Below are positions 1-5,380 of a DNA stretch of 5,380 nucleotides, in pieces. The DNA is from CAYNWK01 sp964400875 (GTDB lineage: Bacteria > Chloroflexota > Anaerolineae > Anaerolineales > UBA4823): positions 1 through 5,380 of the forward strand of contig CAYNWK010000242.1 of assembly GCA_964400875.1 (NCBI GenBank), read 5' to 3'. The position numbers were made by a program, and so were the translations under genes. Below the pieces are notes generated by a model that did not search any database, was not told where the DNA came from, and worked only from the letters and a program-made list of their open reading frames with translations. Position 1 is the stretch's first letter. Each line of letters starts with the position of its first letter.

Positions 1-341
1 TCTGGATCTGGTTAAAGTCGGGGGTGGGGGGATTTATTGCGATGTTATATCTGCTGGGATTGACACTATTAACCGGAACCAGGGCTTTGATGCGCATGCC
101 AAAAACCGACTTGAGCGTTTATGCATTGGTTGCTACTCTATATGTTGTGATGCATTTTATCTATGCGTATGTTGATATTTCCTGGGACTCGCAGAGCATG
201 GTATACCTTGGAGCTATGCTTGGAGTAATCAACAGCATCGAGCACGTGGTCTCAAGACCAGTCTCGCAACCGGCGCCCCGTTGGCCATGGCAATCCGCTC
301 CGAGCGACTTACCAACAATTCGTCCACTTTTCGAGAACTAA
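1..341 (+). CDS. O-antigen ligase/polymerase-like membrane protein, C-terminal part (5' end outside window)
   Basis: Partial gene; its frame is open to the left edge (first whole codon at base 3), so the GTG at 24 is probably internal. About 112 residues are visible. Three hydrophobic segments, at roughly residues 8-26, 38-56 and 65-80 of the visible part, are followed by a hydrophilic Pro/Trp-containing tail of about 30 residues. The start WIWLKSGVGGF resembles the Lys-Ser/Thr-Gly turn that opens a late helix in Wzy_C (O-antigen ligase/polymerase) proteins. The loop before the last helix carries Asp58 and Asp62 (YVDISWD), also common near the end of that family. Such proteins act in the cytoplasmic membrane, joining lipid-linked repeat units or transferring glycan to an acceptor. 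The neighbouring acyltransferases and glycosyltransferases fit this. Without the large periplasmic loop, polymerase cannot be told from ligase, and another polytopic glycan protein remains possible. Confidence 0.6.
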   Translation, partial: WIWLKSGVGGFIAMLYLLGLTLLTGTRALMRMPKTDLSVYALVATLYVVMHFIYAYVDISWDSQSMVYLGAMLGVINSIEHVVSRPVSQPAPRWPWQSAPSDLPTIRPLFEN

Positions 342-342
342 T

Positions 343-909
343 TTGAAACGATTGCTCACGGCAGTCCGGCGAGAAACTGCCTCGCTGCACATTCGGCTTT
401 CTTTGGTCAGTACACTTTTTTCTTGTCTGCCGGTTTATTTCGCCAGTCCGCTGCGGGTATACGCGCTTCGCTGGCTAGGTTTCCAGGTCGGTCGCGAAAC
501 ATTGATTTTTGGGATGCCGCGTATCCTTGGGGGCGCTAAAATCGAAGAGCGCTTGGTCATCGGTAGGGGATGTATCATCAACTTCGACTGTGTCTTTGAT
601 CTCTCTGGCCGTATTGAATTCGAGGAGAAATCTTCAATCGGTCCGGAGAGCATGCTGATCACCGGAACCCACTCGATAGGTCCAGAAACAAATCGATTGG
701 GTGATACTCAACACCAGAATATTTGCATCGGTCGCGGCGCCTGGATCGGGGCAAGGGTGACGATCTTACCAGGGGTACACATCGGTCCTGGCGCCGTGAT
801 CGGCGCAGGGTCGGTGGTCATCCGCGATATCCCAGCAAATACGGTTTGCGCCGGTGTGCCTGCGAAAGTCATCCGCCAGCTTGAGAAGGTGGATGTTGAT
901 GTGAAATGA
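343..909 (+). CDS. Hexapeptide-repeat (LbH) acyltransferase, WcaF/colanic-acid-acetyltransferase-like
   Basis: This is a 188-residue protein of the left-handed beta-helix acyltransferase superfamily, which typically moves an acetyl group from acetyl-CoA to a sugar hydroxyl or amine in the cytoplasm. Residues 1-50 form a basic, partly hydrophobic N-terminal region. From about residue 63 come irregular hexapeptide turns (IEERLVIGRG), then the classic C-terminal block at 128-178 (IGRGAWIGA, ILPGV, IGAGSVV, GVPAKVIR). His110 in ITGTHSIG is the likely catalytic base, as in the WcaF/NodL/maltose-acetyltransferase type, and the length is normal for this group. The start is TTG at 343, one base after the upstream stop, with no convincing Shine-Dalgarno sequence, so translation is probably coupled. 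No ATG gives a complete N-terminus. The acceptor sugar cannot be read from the sequence. Confidence 0.88.
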   Translation: MKRLLTAVRRETASLHIRLSLVSTLFSCLPVYFASPLRVYALRWLGFQVGRETLIFGMPRILGGAKIEERLVIGRGCIINFDCVFDLSGRIEFEEKSSIGPESMLITGTHSIGPETNRLGDTQHQNICIGRGAWIGARVTILPGVHIGPGAVIGAGSVVIRDIPANTVCAGVPAKVIRQLEKVDVDVK

Positions 910-1451
910 GTTCTCGGACGTTCAATTCGTACTGGGGAAATGGTCTGGCTGTCCTGCGCGCCCGCTGGTACTTGCGCCGTGCAACTCGCTTAGGTAGCCG
1001 GACACGTTTATGGGGGCGGCCTTGGATTCGCAACCAGGGTCAATTAATTATTGCGGATCGTGTGCGCCTGGTGTCCACGGTCGCGAAACTGGAACTGGCC
1101 ACCGGTCCAATTGGGAGGTTGGAGATCGGGTCCCGAACCTATATAAACTACGGTAGTTCAATTGGCGCTATCCACTCGGTGATCATCGGCCCGGATTGTA
1201 CGATCGGTACCTATGTCATCATCATAGACGACGATTACCATCGGTTGGAGCCTGAACGCCGCCAGGAAATGCCCCCACCTTGCCCGGTCACCATCGAAGA
1301 AAATGTCTGGCTGGGGGCGCGTGTCATCGTGCTGCCTGGGGTTACTATCGGAGCAGGCAGCGTAGTTGGAGCAGGTGGTGTCGTGACAGATAGCATTCCT
1401 CCGCGCTCGCTTGCAGTTGGTGTCCCGGCTCGAGTGATTCGCTCACTTTGA
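906..1451 (+). CDS. Hexapeptide-repeat (LbH) acyltransferase, second of the tandem pair
   Basis: This 181-residue protein is a second left-handed beta-helix acyltransferase, expected to acetylate a sugar or sugar nucleotide of the same glycan. Its N-terminal 45 residues are basic and Trp/Arg-rich. Hexapeptide turns run from about residue 46, and the canonical end lies at about 128-179 (VTIEENVWLGA, VLPGVTIGAG, VGVPARVIR). His112 in IDDDYH matches the Asp-X-Asp-hydrophobic-His catalytic signature of this family. This differs from the GTH signature of the preceding gene, so the two are probably not recent duplicates. The ATG at 906 overlaps the upstream TGA in an ATGA junction, a classic sign of translational coupling. 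A weak purine stretch (AAGGTGG) sits about 13 bases upstream. The acceptor and the acyl group are not determinable; acetyl is most likely from the family. Confidence 0.88.
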   Translation: MSSRTFNSYWGNGLAVLRARWYLRRATRLGSRTRLWGRPWIRNQGQLIIADRVRLVSTVAKLELATGPIGRLEIGSRTYINYGSSIGAIHSVIIGPDCTIGTYVIIIDDDYHRLEPERRQEMPPPCPVTIEENVWLGARVIVLPGVTIGAGSVVGAGGVVTDSIPPRSLAVGVPARVIRSL

Positions 1452-1462
1452 TCTCCCAGGTT

Positions 1463-2440
1463 ATGCCCAACGTCAGCGTAATCATCCCCACCTATAATCG
1501 CTTACCCCGGCTCAAGCGGGTCCTTGAAGCTTTAACCTGTCAGACGTTTTCACTGCAGGATATCGAGGTCGTTGTTGTATCTGATGGATCTTCGGATGGC
1601 ACTTGGGGGTACCTTCAGCAGGTCAAACTGCCTTACTCGCTCATCCCGTTACAGCAGGCCAATGCCGGGCCGGCTCAGGCGCGCAATTTTGGACTATCAA
1701 AGTGTTCTGGCGAATATGTATTATTCCTGGATGATGATGTTTTGCCCTCAGCACAACTCATCAGCGAACACCAAAACCTTCACGCTCAGAATGGCAGTGC
1801 TTCAATCTCCTTGGGTCCCATGTTAACACCTCCGTCCGCCCGCTATTCAACCTGGGTGGATTGGGAACAAGCGATGCTTTATCGCCAGTATGAAGCCATG
1901 CTAGCCGGCGAGTGGGAGCCAACCCCTCGCCAGTTCTACACGGGCAACACCTCCGTTGCCCGAGAGCTGCTCGAGAAGGCTGGCAAGTTTGATCCGCGAT
2001 TTCGTAGGGCAGAGGATGTCGAGCTGGCGATGCGCCTGGAGCAAGAGGGGGCCAGATTCTACTTCAACCCCTCGGCATATGGCTACCATTTCGCAGAGCG
2101 CGGTTTTGATTCCTGGTTCGCAATCCCTTATGAGTATGGTAAGAACGATGTGATTTTTATCAACCACAAAGGACACGATTGGCTTCAAGACGTAATCCGA
2201 AAAGAGTACCATCAGCGAAATCCATTCACACAGACCTTGACGAAGGTTTGCATGGATCGCCCCACGGCAAGCAAGGCTTGCTTGCAAACCTTGCGCATAT
2301 TATCCGCGACCAGTTATTTTGCTGGTTTGAAGAAACTCTCTCGCCAGCTGTGCAGCGCCATTTTCAACGCGCGTTATTATCAGGGTGTATCCGACCAGTT
2401 AGGGGGACGCGATAAGTTTCATGAACTCGTTTTTGCATGA
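1463..2440 (+). CDS. Glycosyltransferase family 2 (GT-A fold)
   Basis: This enzyme likely transfers a sugar from a nucleotide-sugar donor to a lipid-linked or growing glycan at the inner face of the membrane. Numbering here uses the longer form starting at TTG 1448 (330 residues). It shows the GT2 opening VSVIIPTYNR (9-18), VVVSDGSSDGT (42-52) with donor-binding Asp46 and Asp50, the NAGPAQARN loop (72-80), and the metal-binding triplet Asp95-Asp97 in FLDDD. The likely acceptor-side acidic pair is Glu189-Asp190 in RAEDVELAMRL, followed by a YHFAERG segment (213-219). The C-terminal 100 residues are helical in character and not diagnostic. ATG 1463 gives MPNVSVIIP, the usual spacing for the family, but only an AGG two bases upstream. 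TTG 1448 would overlap the previous stop as TTGA, matching the coupling style of this operon. Either start is possible; donor and acceptor are unknown. Confidence 0.93.
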   Translation: MPNVSVIIPTYNRLPRLKRVLEALTCQTFSLQDIEVVVVSDGSSDGTWGYLQQVKLPYSLIPLQQANAGPAQARNFGLSKCSGEYVLFLDDDVLPSAQLISEHQNLHAQNGSASISLGPMLTPPSARYSTWVDWEQAMLYRQYEAMLAGEWEPTPRQFYTGNTSVARELLEKAGKFDPRFRRAEDVELAMRLEQEGARFYFNPSAYGYHFAERGFDSWFAIPYEYGKNDVIFINHKGHDWLQDVIRKEYHQRNPFTQTLTKVCMDRPTASKACLQTLRILSATSYFAGLKKLSRQLCSAIFNARYYQGVSDQLGGRDKFHELVFA

Positions 2441-2505
2441 GCTACGAGCAGGAAAGTTGTTCCTTATCGGTGGAAGTTGTCTCTCGAGTTCTTCGTCAGG
2501 ACTGA
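2437..2505 (+). other. Possible 22-codon leader ORF between the GT2 and GT4 genes
   Basis: An ATG inside the GT2 stop (ATGA, 2437-2440) opens a 22-codon frame ending at TGA 2503-2505, three bases before the ATG of the next gene and in the same frame as it. The peptide (MSYEQESC...VLRQD) resembles nothing I recognise and has no signal peptide or membrane segment. The arrangement could relay ribosomes from the GT2 gene to the GT4 gene by termination and reinitiation. Equally, it may be a chance ORF in a 68-base gap, or the remnant of a formerly longer N-terminus. The gap shows no convincing promoter; it has a loose direct repeat, GGAAAGTTGT (2451) and GGAAGTTGT (2472). Confidence 0.2.
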
Positions 2506-2509
2506 CGGA
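2492..2509 (+). promoter_or_regulatory. Small hairpin enclosing the ribosome binding site of the first GT4 gene
   Basis: CGTCA (2494-2498) and TGACG (2503-2507) are perfect inverted copies around a four-base GGAC loop. One wobble pair and one T-A pair extend the stem to 2492/2509, touching the A of the start codon. The likely Shine-Dalgarno AGGA (2498-2501, seven bases before ATG 2509) lies in the stem top and loop, and the leader-ORF stop TGA (2503-2505) lies in the 3' arm. A ribosome terminating there would open the structure. The stem is short and could be chance; it is not a terminator, as no T-run follows. Confidence 0.25.
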
Positions 2510-3675
2510 TGAATAACTTGCGTCACTTCTCTCACTCAACAATTTCTCGGGGCGGCGCTGAAACGGTGGCTGGACGGCTCTCAGTGGTTCGGGCAGCGTT
2601 CGTATTGGAGGAACATCTCGGACACCAGACCTATGCTCAGAACCTGCGCAGATTCCTGCCCGAATCTAATAGAGTGAAGGTCGATTGGATACCGATTACT
2701 TATACATCTCCACGAGCTCCATGGCAGCGACTGCCAATCCTGCCAAGTCGGTTGCGAGGGGCTCTAGTTGGACGGTATCAGGTTCGAAAAGGATTAAATT
2801 CGAATCGTCACGACATATATTTTTTTAATACGCAGGTCCCTGCAGCTCTGGCTGGAAGGATTGTAGATCGAAAACCTTACCTGCTGGCGACGGATATCAC
2901 CCCAAGACAATATGACAGCATGGCAGGCGAGTACGGACATAGAGCGGACGGGCCTGGGTTGATTGCCGATCTCAAGCATCGAGTAAATGTGCGCCTTTTT
3001 CGAAATGCTTGCAGACTTTTGCCGTGGTCGGGTTGGGCGGCCGAATCATTGATCGCGGACTATGGAGCCGTCCCGGAACGGATCGAAGTGCTCCCACCTG
3101 GTGTTGATCTCGATTGTTGGAAACCTGTTGAGAAGCCTGCTGGAGACAGAATCCGAATCCTCTTCGTTGGAGGAGATTTTTATCGCAAAGGGGGGGATAA
3201 GTTGCTAGAAGTTTACGCCGGACTGCGCTCCAAGAAATTGGAGCTGGTAGTGGTAACGCGCACAAAACTGGATCCTCCGCCAGGCGTCAAGATTTATGCT
3301 GATCTCCAGCCTAATTCGGAAGCGCTCATACAGCTCTATCAGACCAGCGATCTCTTTGTCTTACCCAGTCAGGCAGAAGCGTTTGGCATCGCAGCCATAG
3401 AAGCGAGCGCTTGTGGCTTGCCTGTTGTGGCTTCCAAAGTGGGTGGATTGAGAGATATTGTGCAAAATGGAAACACCGGTTTTCTCTACCGGCCGGGTGA
3501 ACATCAAGAATTGGCTGAATACGTTCGAAGGCTTGTAGAGGATCCCGTTCTGCGCCAGCGTTTTGGCAACGCCGCCCGCACCCGCGCCGAGCGATACTTT
3601 AACGCACGCAAGAATGTTGCTCGCCTAACAAAGATACTCGTGGATGTGGTCCAACAAGGGGATCACTGTGTATAA
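2509..3675 (+). CDS. Glycosyltransferase family 4 (GT-B fold), first of two paralogues
   Basis: This 388-residue retaining glycosyltransferase of the GT4 type is expected to act at the cytoplasmic face of the membrane on a lipid-linked glycan. The N-terminal Rossmann domain begins about residue 26 (FVLEEHLGHQTY, 31-42) and includes FFNTQVPAALAG (105-116) and TDITPRQYDSM (128-138). The interdomain stretch ends at VLPPGVD (194-200). The donor domain opens with ILFVGGDFYRKGG (217-229), where Arg226 and Lys227 should contact the donor phosphates. The EX7E motif is complete as Glu290 and Glu298 in EAFGIAAIEAS, followed by GLPVVASKVGGLRDIV. ATG 2509 has an AGGA seven bases upstream and is kept. However, the downstream paralogue begins at the position equivalent to residue 25, and GTG 2584 would give that shorter form. 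The last eight bases overlap the preferred start of the next gene. The sugar donated is unknown. Confidence 0.93.
   Translation: MNNLRHFSHSTISRGGAETVAGRLSVVRAAFVLEEHLGHQTYAQNLRRFLPESNRVKVDWIPITYTSPRAPWQRLPILPSRLRGALVGRYQVRKGLNSNRHDIYFFNTQVPAALAGRIVDRKPYLLATDITPRQYDSMAGEYGHRADGPGLIADLKHRVNVRLFRNACRLLPWSGWAAESLIADYGAVPERIEVLPPGVDLDCWKPVEKPAGDRIRILFVGGDFYRKGGDKLLEVYAGLRSKKLELVVVTRTKLDPPPGVKIYADLQPNSEALIQLYQTSDLFVLPSQAEAFGIAAIEASACGLPVVASKVGGLRDIVQNGNTGFLYRPGEHQELAEYVRRLVEDPVLRQRFGNAARTRAERYFNARKNVARLTKILVDVVQQGDHCV
3656..3661 (+). promoter_or_regulatory. Ribosome binding site deciding the GTG start of the lipoprotein-like gene
   Basis: AAGGGG lies inside the 3' end of the GT4 gene, six bases before GTG 3668. 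It is the best Shine-Dalgarno match at any junction in this window and favours GTG 3668 over ATG 3644, which has no purine-rich site in front of it. Confidence 0.5.
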
Positions 3676-4513
3676 AGGACAGCTATCTTGGTTCGTCTTG
3701 GCGCTAATGGCTAGCTTTCTCATGCTGTCGGGTGGATGTGCCTCTCCGCAGCCCGCGTTCGTTGCAGCCCCAACACCGACAAGACACCCACTCTTAACCG
3801 GGAGCGAACAAGCGATCATCGATCTATCCGGCAGCGCGGCTCAAGCGAACCACCCAACACTCTCAGGGTTGTTTTTGCCAAGACCTACATCGACACCACG
3901 CCCGACCTACACACCACGCCCGACACTTGATACCAGCTCTCTGGCGCTACCAGCTGGTTCTGAAGAACTTCAAAAAGAGATTTCGGTTTTTGATGATAAG
4001 TTGAACCCCAACTGGCGCATATTCGAACCCTCACAGATGCGCTATGATTTGAGGGGTACAGAATCCTACTCTGGGACCAACGCCATTGAAGTGGAGTCCC
4101 GAATGGATTACAGCATTTTGTTGTTTGCCGTGCGTAAAGATGCGCAGGAAAGTTACCCGCGCGATCAGGTGCTTGAACTTAGGTTTATGCTTTATAGCGG
4201 AGATGAATATATCGAAACCGATGACCTGGCAGTTACCATTCTGGGAAGTAACTCGTATCCATATTACGTGGATAATGATAAATCGGTGATTAACGAATAT
4301 CAACCTTTGTTCTCAGAGACTCGGCTTTATTACCTTGGGATCAACCATGATATTCCCCCGAACACCTGGGCTGAAGTCAGCTTACGGCTTGTGGACAGGA
4401 TTTATGATCCGAACTACCGTTATGTAACCGGTTTTTATATTAAAAGTGATGCCGGTTTTCGACAAACATTTTGGATTGACGACATCAAACTAATTGTTGT
4501 GGAACTGGAATAA
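3668..4513 (+). CDS. Exported, probable lipoprotein with Thr-Pro-Arg linker and predicted carbohydrate-binding-like beta-sandwich domain
   Basis: GTG 3668 gives 281 residues; ATG 3644 would add eight. Numbering is from GTG. A short n-region with Lys3 and a hydrophobic core (about 7-20) are followed by LSGGCASP, with Cys24 as probable lipidated residue. The lipobox is imperfect, because Ser rather than Leu/Val/Ile sits at -3, so an uncleaved anchor is possible. A low-complexity Pro/Thr region (about 33-88) with TPRPT repeats looks like a surface spacer. Residues 105-281 look all-beta: alternating hydrophobic strands, PPNTWAEVSLRL (230-241), a VTGFYIKS strand and FWIDDIKLIVVE (268-279). That ending is typical of jelly-roll carbohydrate-binding or galactose-binding-like domains (inference from pattern). 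No catalytic motif is visible. It lies in line between two GT4 genes, overlapping the first by eight bases. A polymer-binding or surface-attachment role is a guess; no named family is recognised. Confidence 0.85.
   Translation: MYKGQLSWFVLALMASFLMLSGGCASPQPAFVAAPTPTRHPLLTGSEQAIIDLSGSAAQANHPTLSGLFLPRPTSTPRPTYTPRPTLDTSSLALPAGSEELQKEISVFDDKLNPNWRIFEPSQMRYDLRGTESYSGTNAIEVESRMDYSILLFAVRKDAQESYPRDQVLELRFMLYSGDEYIETDDLAVTILGSNSYPYYVDNDKSVINEYQPLFSETRLYYLGINHDIPPNTWAEVSLRLVDRIYDPNYRYVTGFYIKSDAGFRQTFWIDDIKLIVVELE
3893..3924 (+). repeat. Two-copy tandem repeat encoding the TPRPT linker
   Basis: ACACCACGCCCGAC occurs at 3893-3906 and again, identically, at 3911-3924 with an 18-base period. A diverged third unit lies just upstream (about 3877-3892). 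It encodes the TPRPT-x-TPRPT linker of the lipoprotein-like gene. In-frame 18-base units could expand or shrink by slippage, changing spacer length without breaking the frame. Confidence 0.8.
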
Positions 4514-4525
4514 CGTTCTCTGCAA

Positions 4526-5380
4526 ATGGTCGATCACATCGTTTTTGTCGTCGAACAAACGCTTGGACACAAGACCCACACCTTAAACCTAAAGTCTGCG
4601 TTAGACCAAAACCAGTCTGTCCATCCTGCCTGGGTCCTTCCGGAGTGGAATAAAGACGCTCGAAAACTACCTCTGATTGGCACCAATTGGACTATCCAAG
4701 CCGGCTTGCAAGCGCGCAGTGGCTTGCGGGCAATGCGAAAGTTTCGTACTATCGATGGACTGTTTTTCCATACACAAGTCCCTGCAGTGCTCTGTCGGGG
4801 TTGGGTCGAGCAATATCCTAGTGTGATTTCGATCGACGCCACCCCCGGACAGTATGATCGGTTGGGTGAGCATTATCAGCACAAAGTTGGACCTTCCTGG
4901 CTTGAGAAAATTAAACATCATCAAATCCGTGAAGTGTTTCTGGCAGCGCGCCATGTAGTTGCCTGGTCTGAATGGGCAAAACAGGGACTCGTCGAGGAGT
5001 TTGGGATTTCACCGGAAAAAATAACGGTCATACCTCCTGGGGTACATGTGAAGGATTGGAGTCTAACCGAATCTTATCGGCAATCGAATGATACGGTAAA
5101 GATCTTATTCGTCGGCGGCGATTGGGAACGAAAAGGGGGACAGGTGTTGCTTGAAGCTTTTCGCTCGCTGCGCGAGCGTGAATTGGTTCGACCTGATGGC
5201 AGCACAGTTAACTTAGAGCTTCACCTCGTCACCGCAGAGTTGGTTGCTGAGGAATCCGGCGTTTTTGTTTACAACGATATCCATCCAAACGATGGAAGGT
5301 TGAAAGCGTTATACCAGCACAGCGACATTTTCTGTCTACCGTCTTATGGTGATTGTCTGCCAATGGTTCTGGCGGAGGCT
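4526..5380 (+). CDS. Glycosyltransferase family 4 (GT-B fold), second paralogue, 3' end outside window
   Basis: From ATG 4526 the frame stays open for 285 codons to the window edge. It is colinear with the GT4 gene at 2509: FVVEQTLGHKTH (7-18), FFHTQVPAVL (80-89), IDATPGQYD (103-111), WSEWAKQGL (147-155), VIPPGV (168-173) and ILFVGGDWERKGG (193-205), with Arg202 and Lys203 as donor-phosphate contacts. Between FFxTQVP and the segment after PPGV, about 103 residues align with a single one-residue gap, so the two are clear paralogues. At the EX7E position the first acidic residue is Asp276 (SYGDCLPMVLAEA) and the second Glu284; Asp-X-X-Pro variants are known among GT4 enzymes. Roughly 90-100 residues are missing. 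The start lies 12 bases after the previous stop without a clear ribosome binding site, so coupling is likely. Role: adding another sugar of the same glycan; donor unknown. Confidence 0.92.
   Translation, partial: MVDHIVFVVEQTLGHKTHTLNLKSALDQNQSVHPAWVLPEWNKDARKLPLIGTNWTIQAGLQARSGLRAMRKFRTIDGLFFHTQVPAVLCRGWVEQYPSVISIDATPGQYDRLGEHYQHKVGPSWLEKIKHHQIREVFLAARHVVAWSEWAKQGLVEEFGISPEKITVIPPGVHVKDWSLTESYRQSNDTVKILFVGGDWERKGGQVLLEAFRSLRERELVRPDGSTVNLELHLVTAELVAEESGVFVYNDIHPNDGRLKALYQHSDIFCLPSYGDCLPMVLAEA

Noticed and set aside
20..31. G-rich run resembling a G-quadruplex
   Set aside because: Only two G-runs are present, and they encode Gly-Val-Gly-Gly in the membrane protein; four runs would be needed.
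435..662. Minus-strand open frame of 75 codons
   Set aside because: It is antisense to the hexapeptide repeats of the first acyltransferase and is a typical shadow of repeated Gly/Ile codons.
1901..2287. A 128-residue open frame on the minus strand
   Set aside because: It lies wholly antisense to the GT2 gene, whose catalytic motifs fix the coding strand. Its translation shows no recognisable domain.
2503..2505. In-frame TGA as a recoded (readthrough) codon joining the leader ORF to the GT4 gene
   Set aside because: Several genes here end cleanly at TGA, no selenocysteine-type structure is visible beyond a short stem, and the joined N-terminus would have no counterpart in the paralogue.
2820..2826. 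Run of seven T as a terminator or programmed slippage site
   Set aside because: There is no preceding hairpin. It encodes Tyr-Phe-Phe in a conserved GT4 segment, and the frame continues normally on both sides.
4534..4954. Two overlapping minus-strand open frames
   Set aside because: They are antisense to the second GT4 gene, which is well supported by conserved motifs in a continuous + frame.
1..5380. CRISPR array, tRNA/rRNA genes, insertion sequence, phage genes
   Set aside because: No spaced identical repeats, cloverleaf-like sequence, terminal inverted repeats or transposase/integrase motifs were seen on either strand.

Overview
The window reads as a stretch of an exopolysaccharide / O-antigen-like surface glycan biosynthesis operon. 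All seven genes lie on the + strand and are packed end to end; four of the six junctions are overlaps or near-touching stops and starts. Mid-range base composition, TTG/GTG starts, and a lipoprotein-like protein with a Thr-Pro-Arg-rich linker recall Anaerolineae-type Chloroflexota. That assignment is an inference from style: no rRNA or marker gene is present. The code is standard (TAA and TGA stops).

Layout: (1) bases 1-341 hold the C-terminal end of a polytopic membrane protein of the O-antigen ligase/polymerase (Wzy_C-like) type. (2) 343-909 and 906-1451 are two consecutive left-handed beta-helix (hexapeptide repeat) acyltransferases. (3) 1463-2440 (or from 1448) is a GT2 family, GT-A fold glycosyltransferase. 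(4) 2441-2508 is the longest gap between genes; it contains a 22-codon ORF and a small hairpin over the next gene's ribosome binding site. (5) 2509-3675 is a GT4 family, GT-B fold glycosyltransferase. (6) 3668-4513 is an exported, probably lipid-anchored protein with a Pro/Thr linker and a predicted beta-sandwich domain. (7) 4526-5380 is a second GT4 glycosyltransferase, clearly paralogous to the first and cut by the window end. No stretch over 300 bases lacks a gene.

Working model (inference): the GT2 and the two GT4 enzymes add successive sugars to a lipid-linked repeat unit in the cytoplasm. The two acyltransferases O- or N-acetylate sugars of that unit or a nucleotide-sugar precursor. The membrane protein polymerises or ligates the exported units. 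The exported beta-sandwich protein, encoded between the two GT4 genes, may bind or organise the finished polymer at the cell surface. No flippase, chain-length regulator or nucleotide-sugar synthesis gene is visible here, so the operon must extend beyond both edges.

Most of this is a conventional glycan cluster. The parts that deserve a second look are the lipoprotein lodged between two paralogous GT4 genes, the leader-ORF/hairpin arrangement before the first GT4, and the non-homologous N-terminal extension of that GT4.
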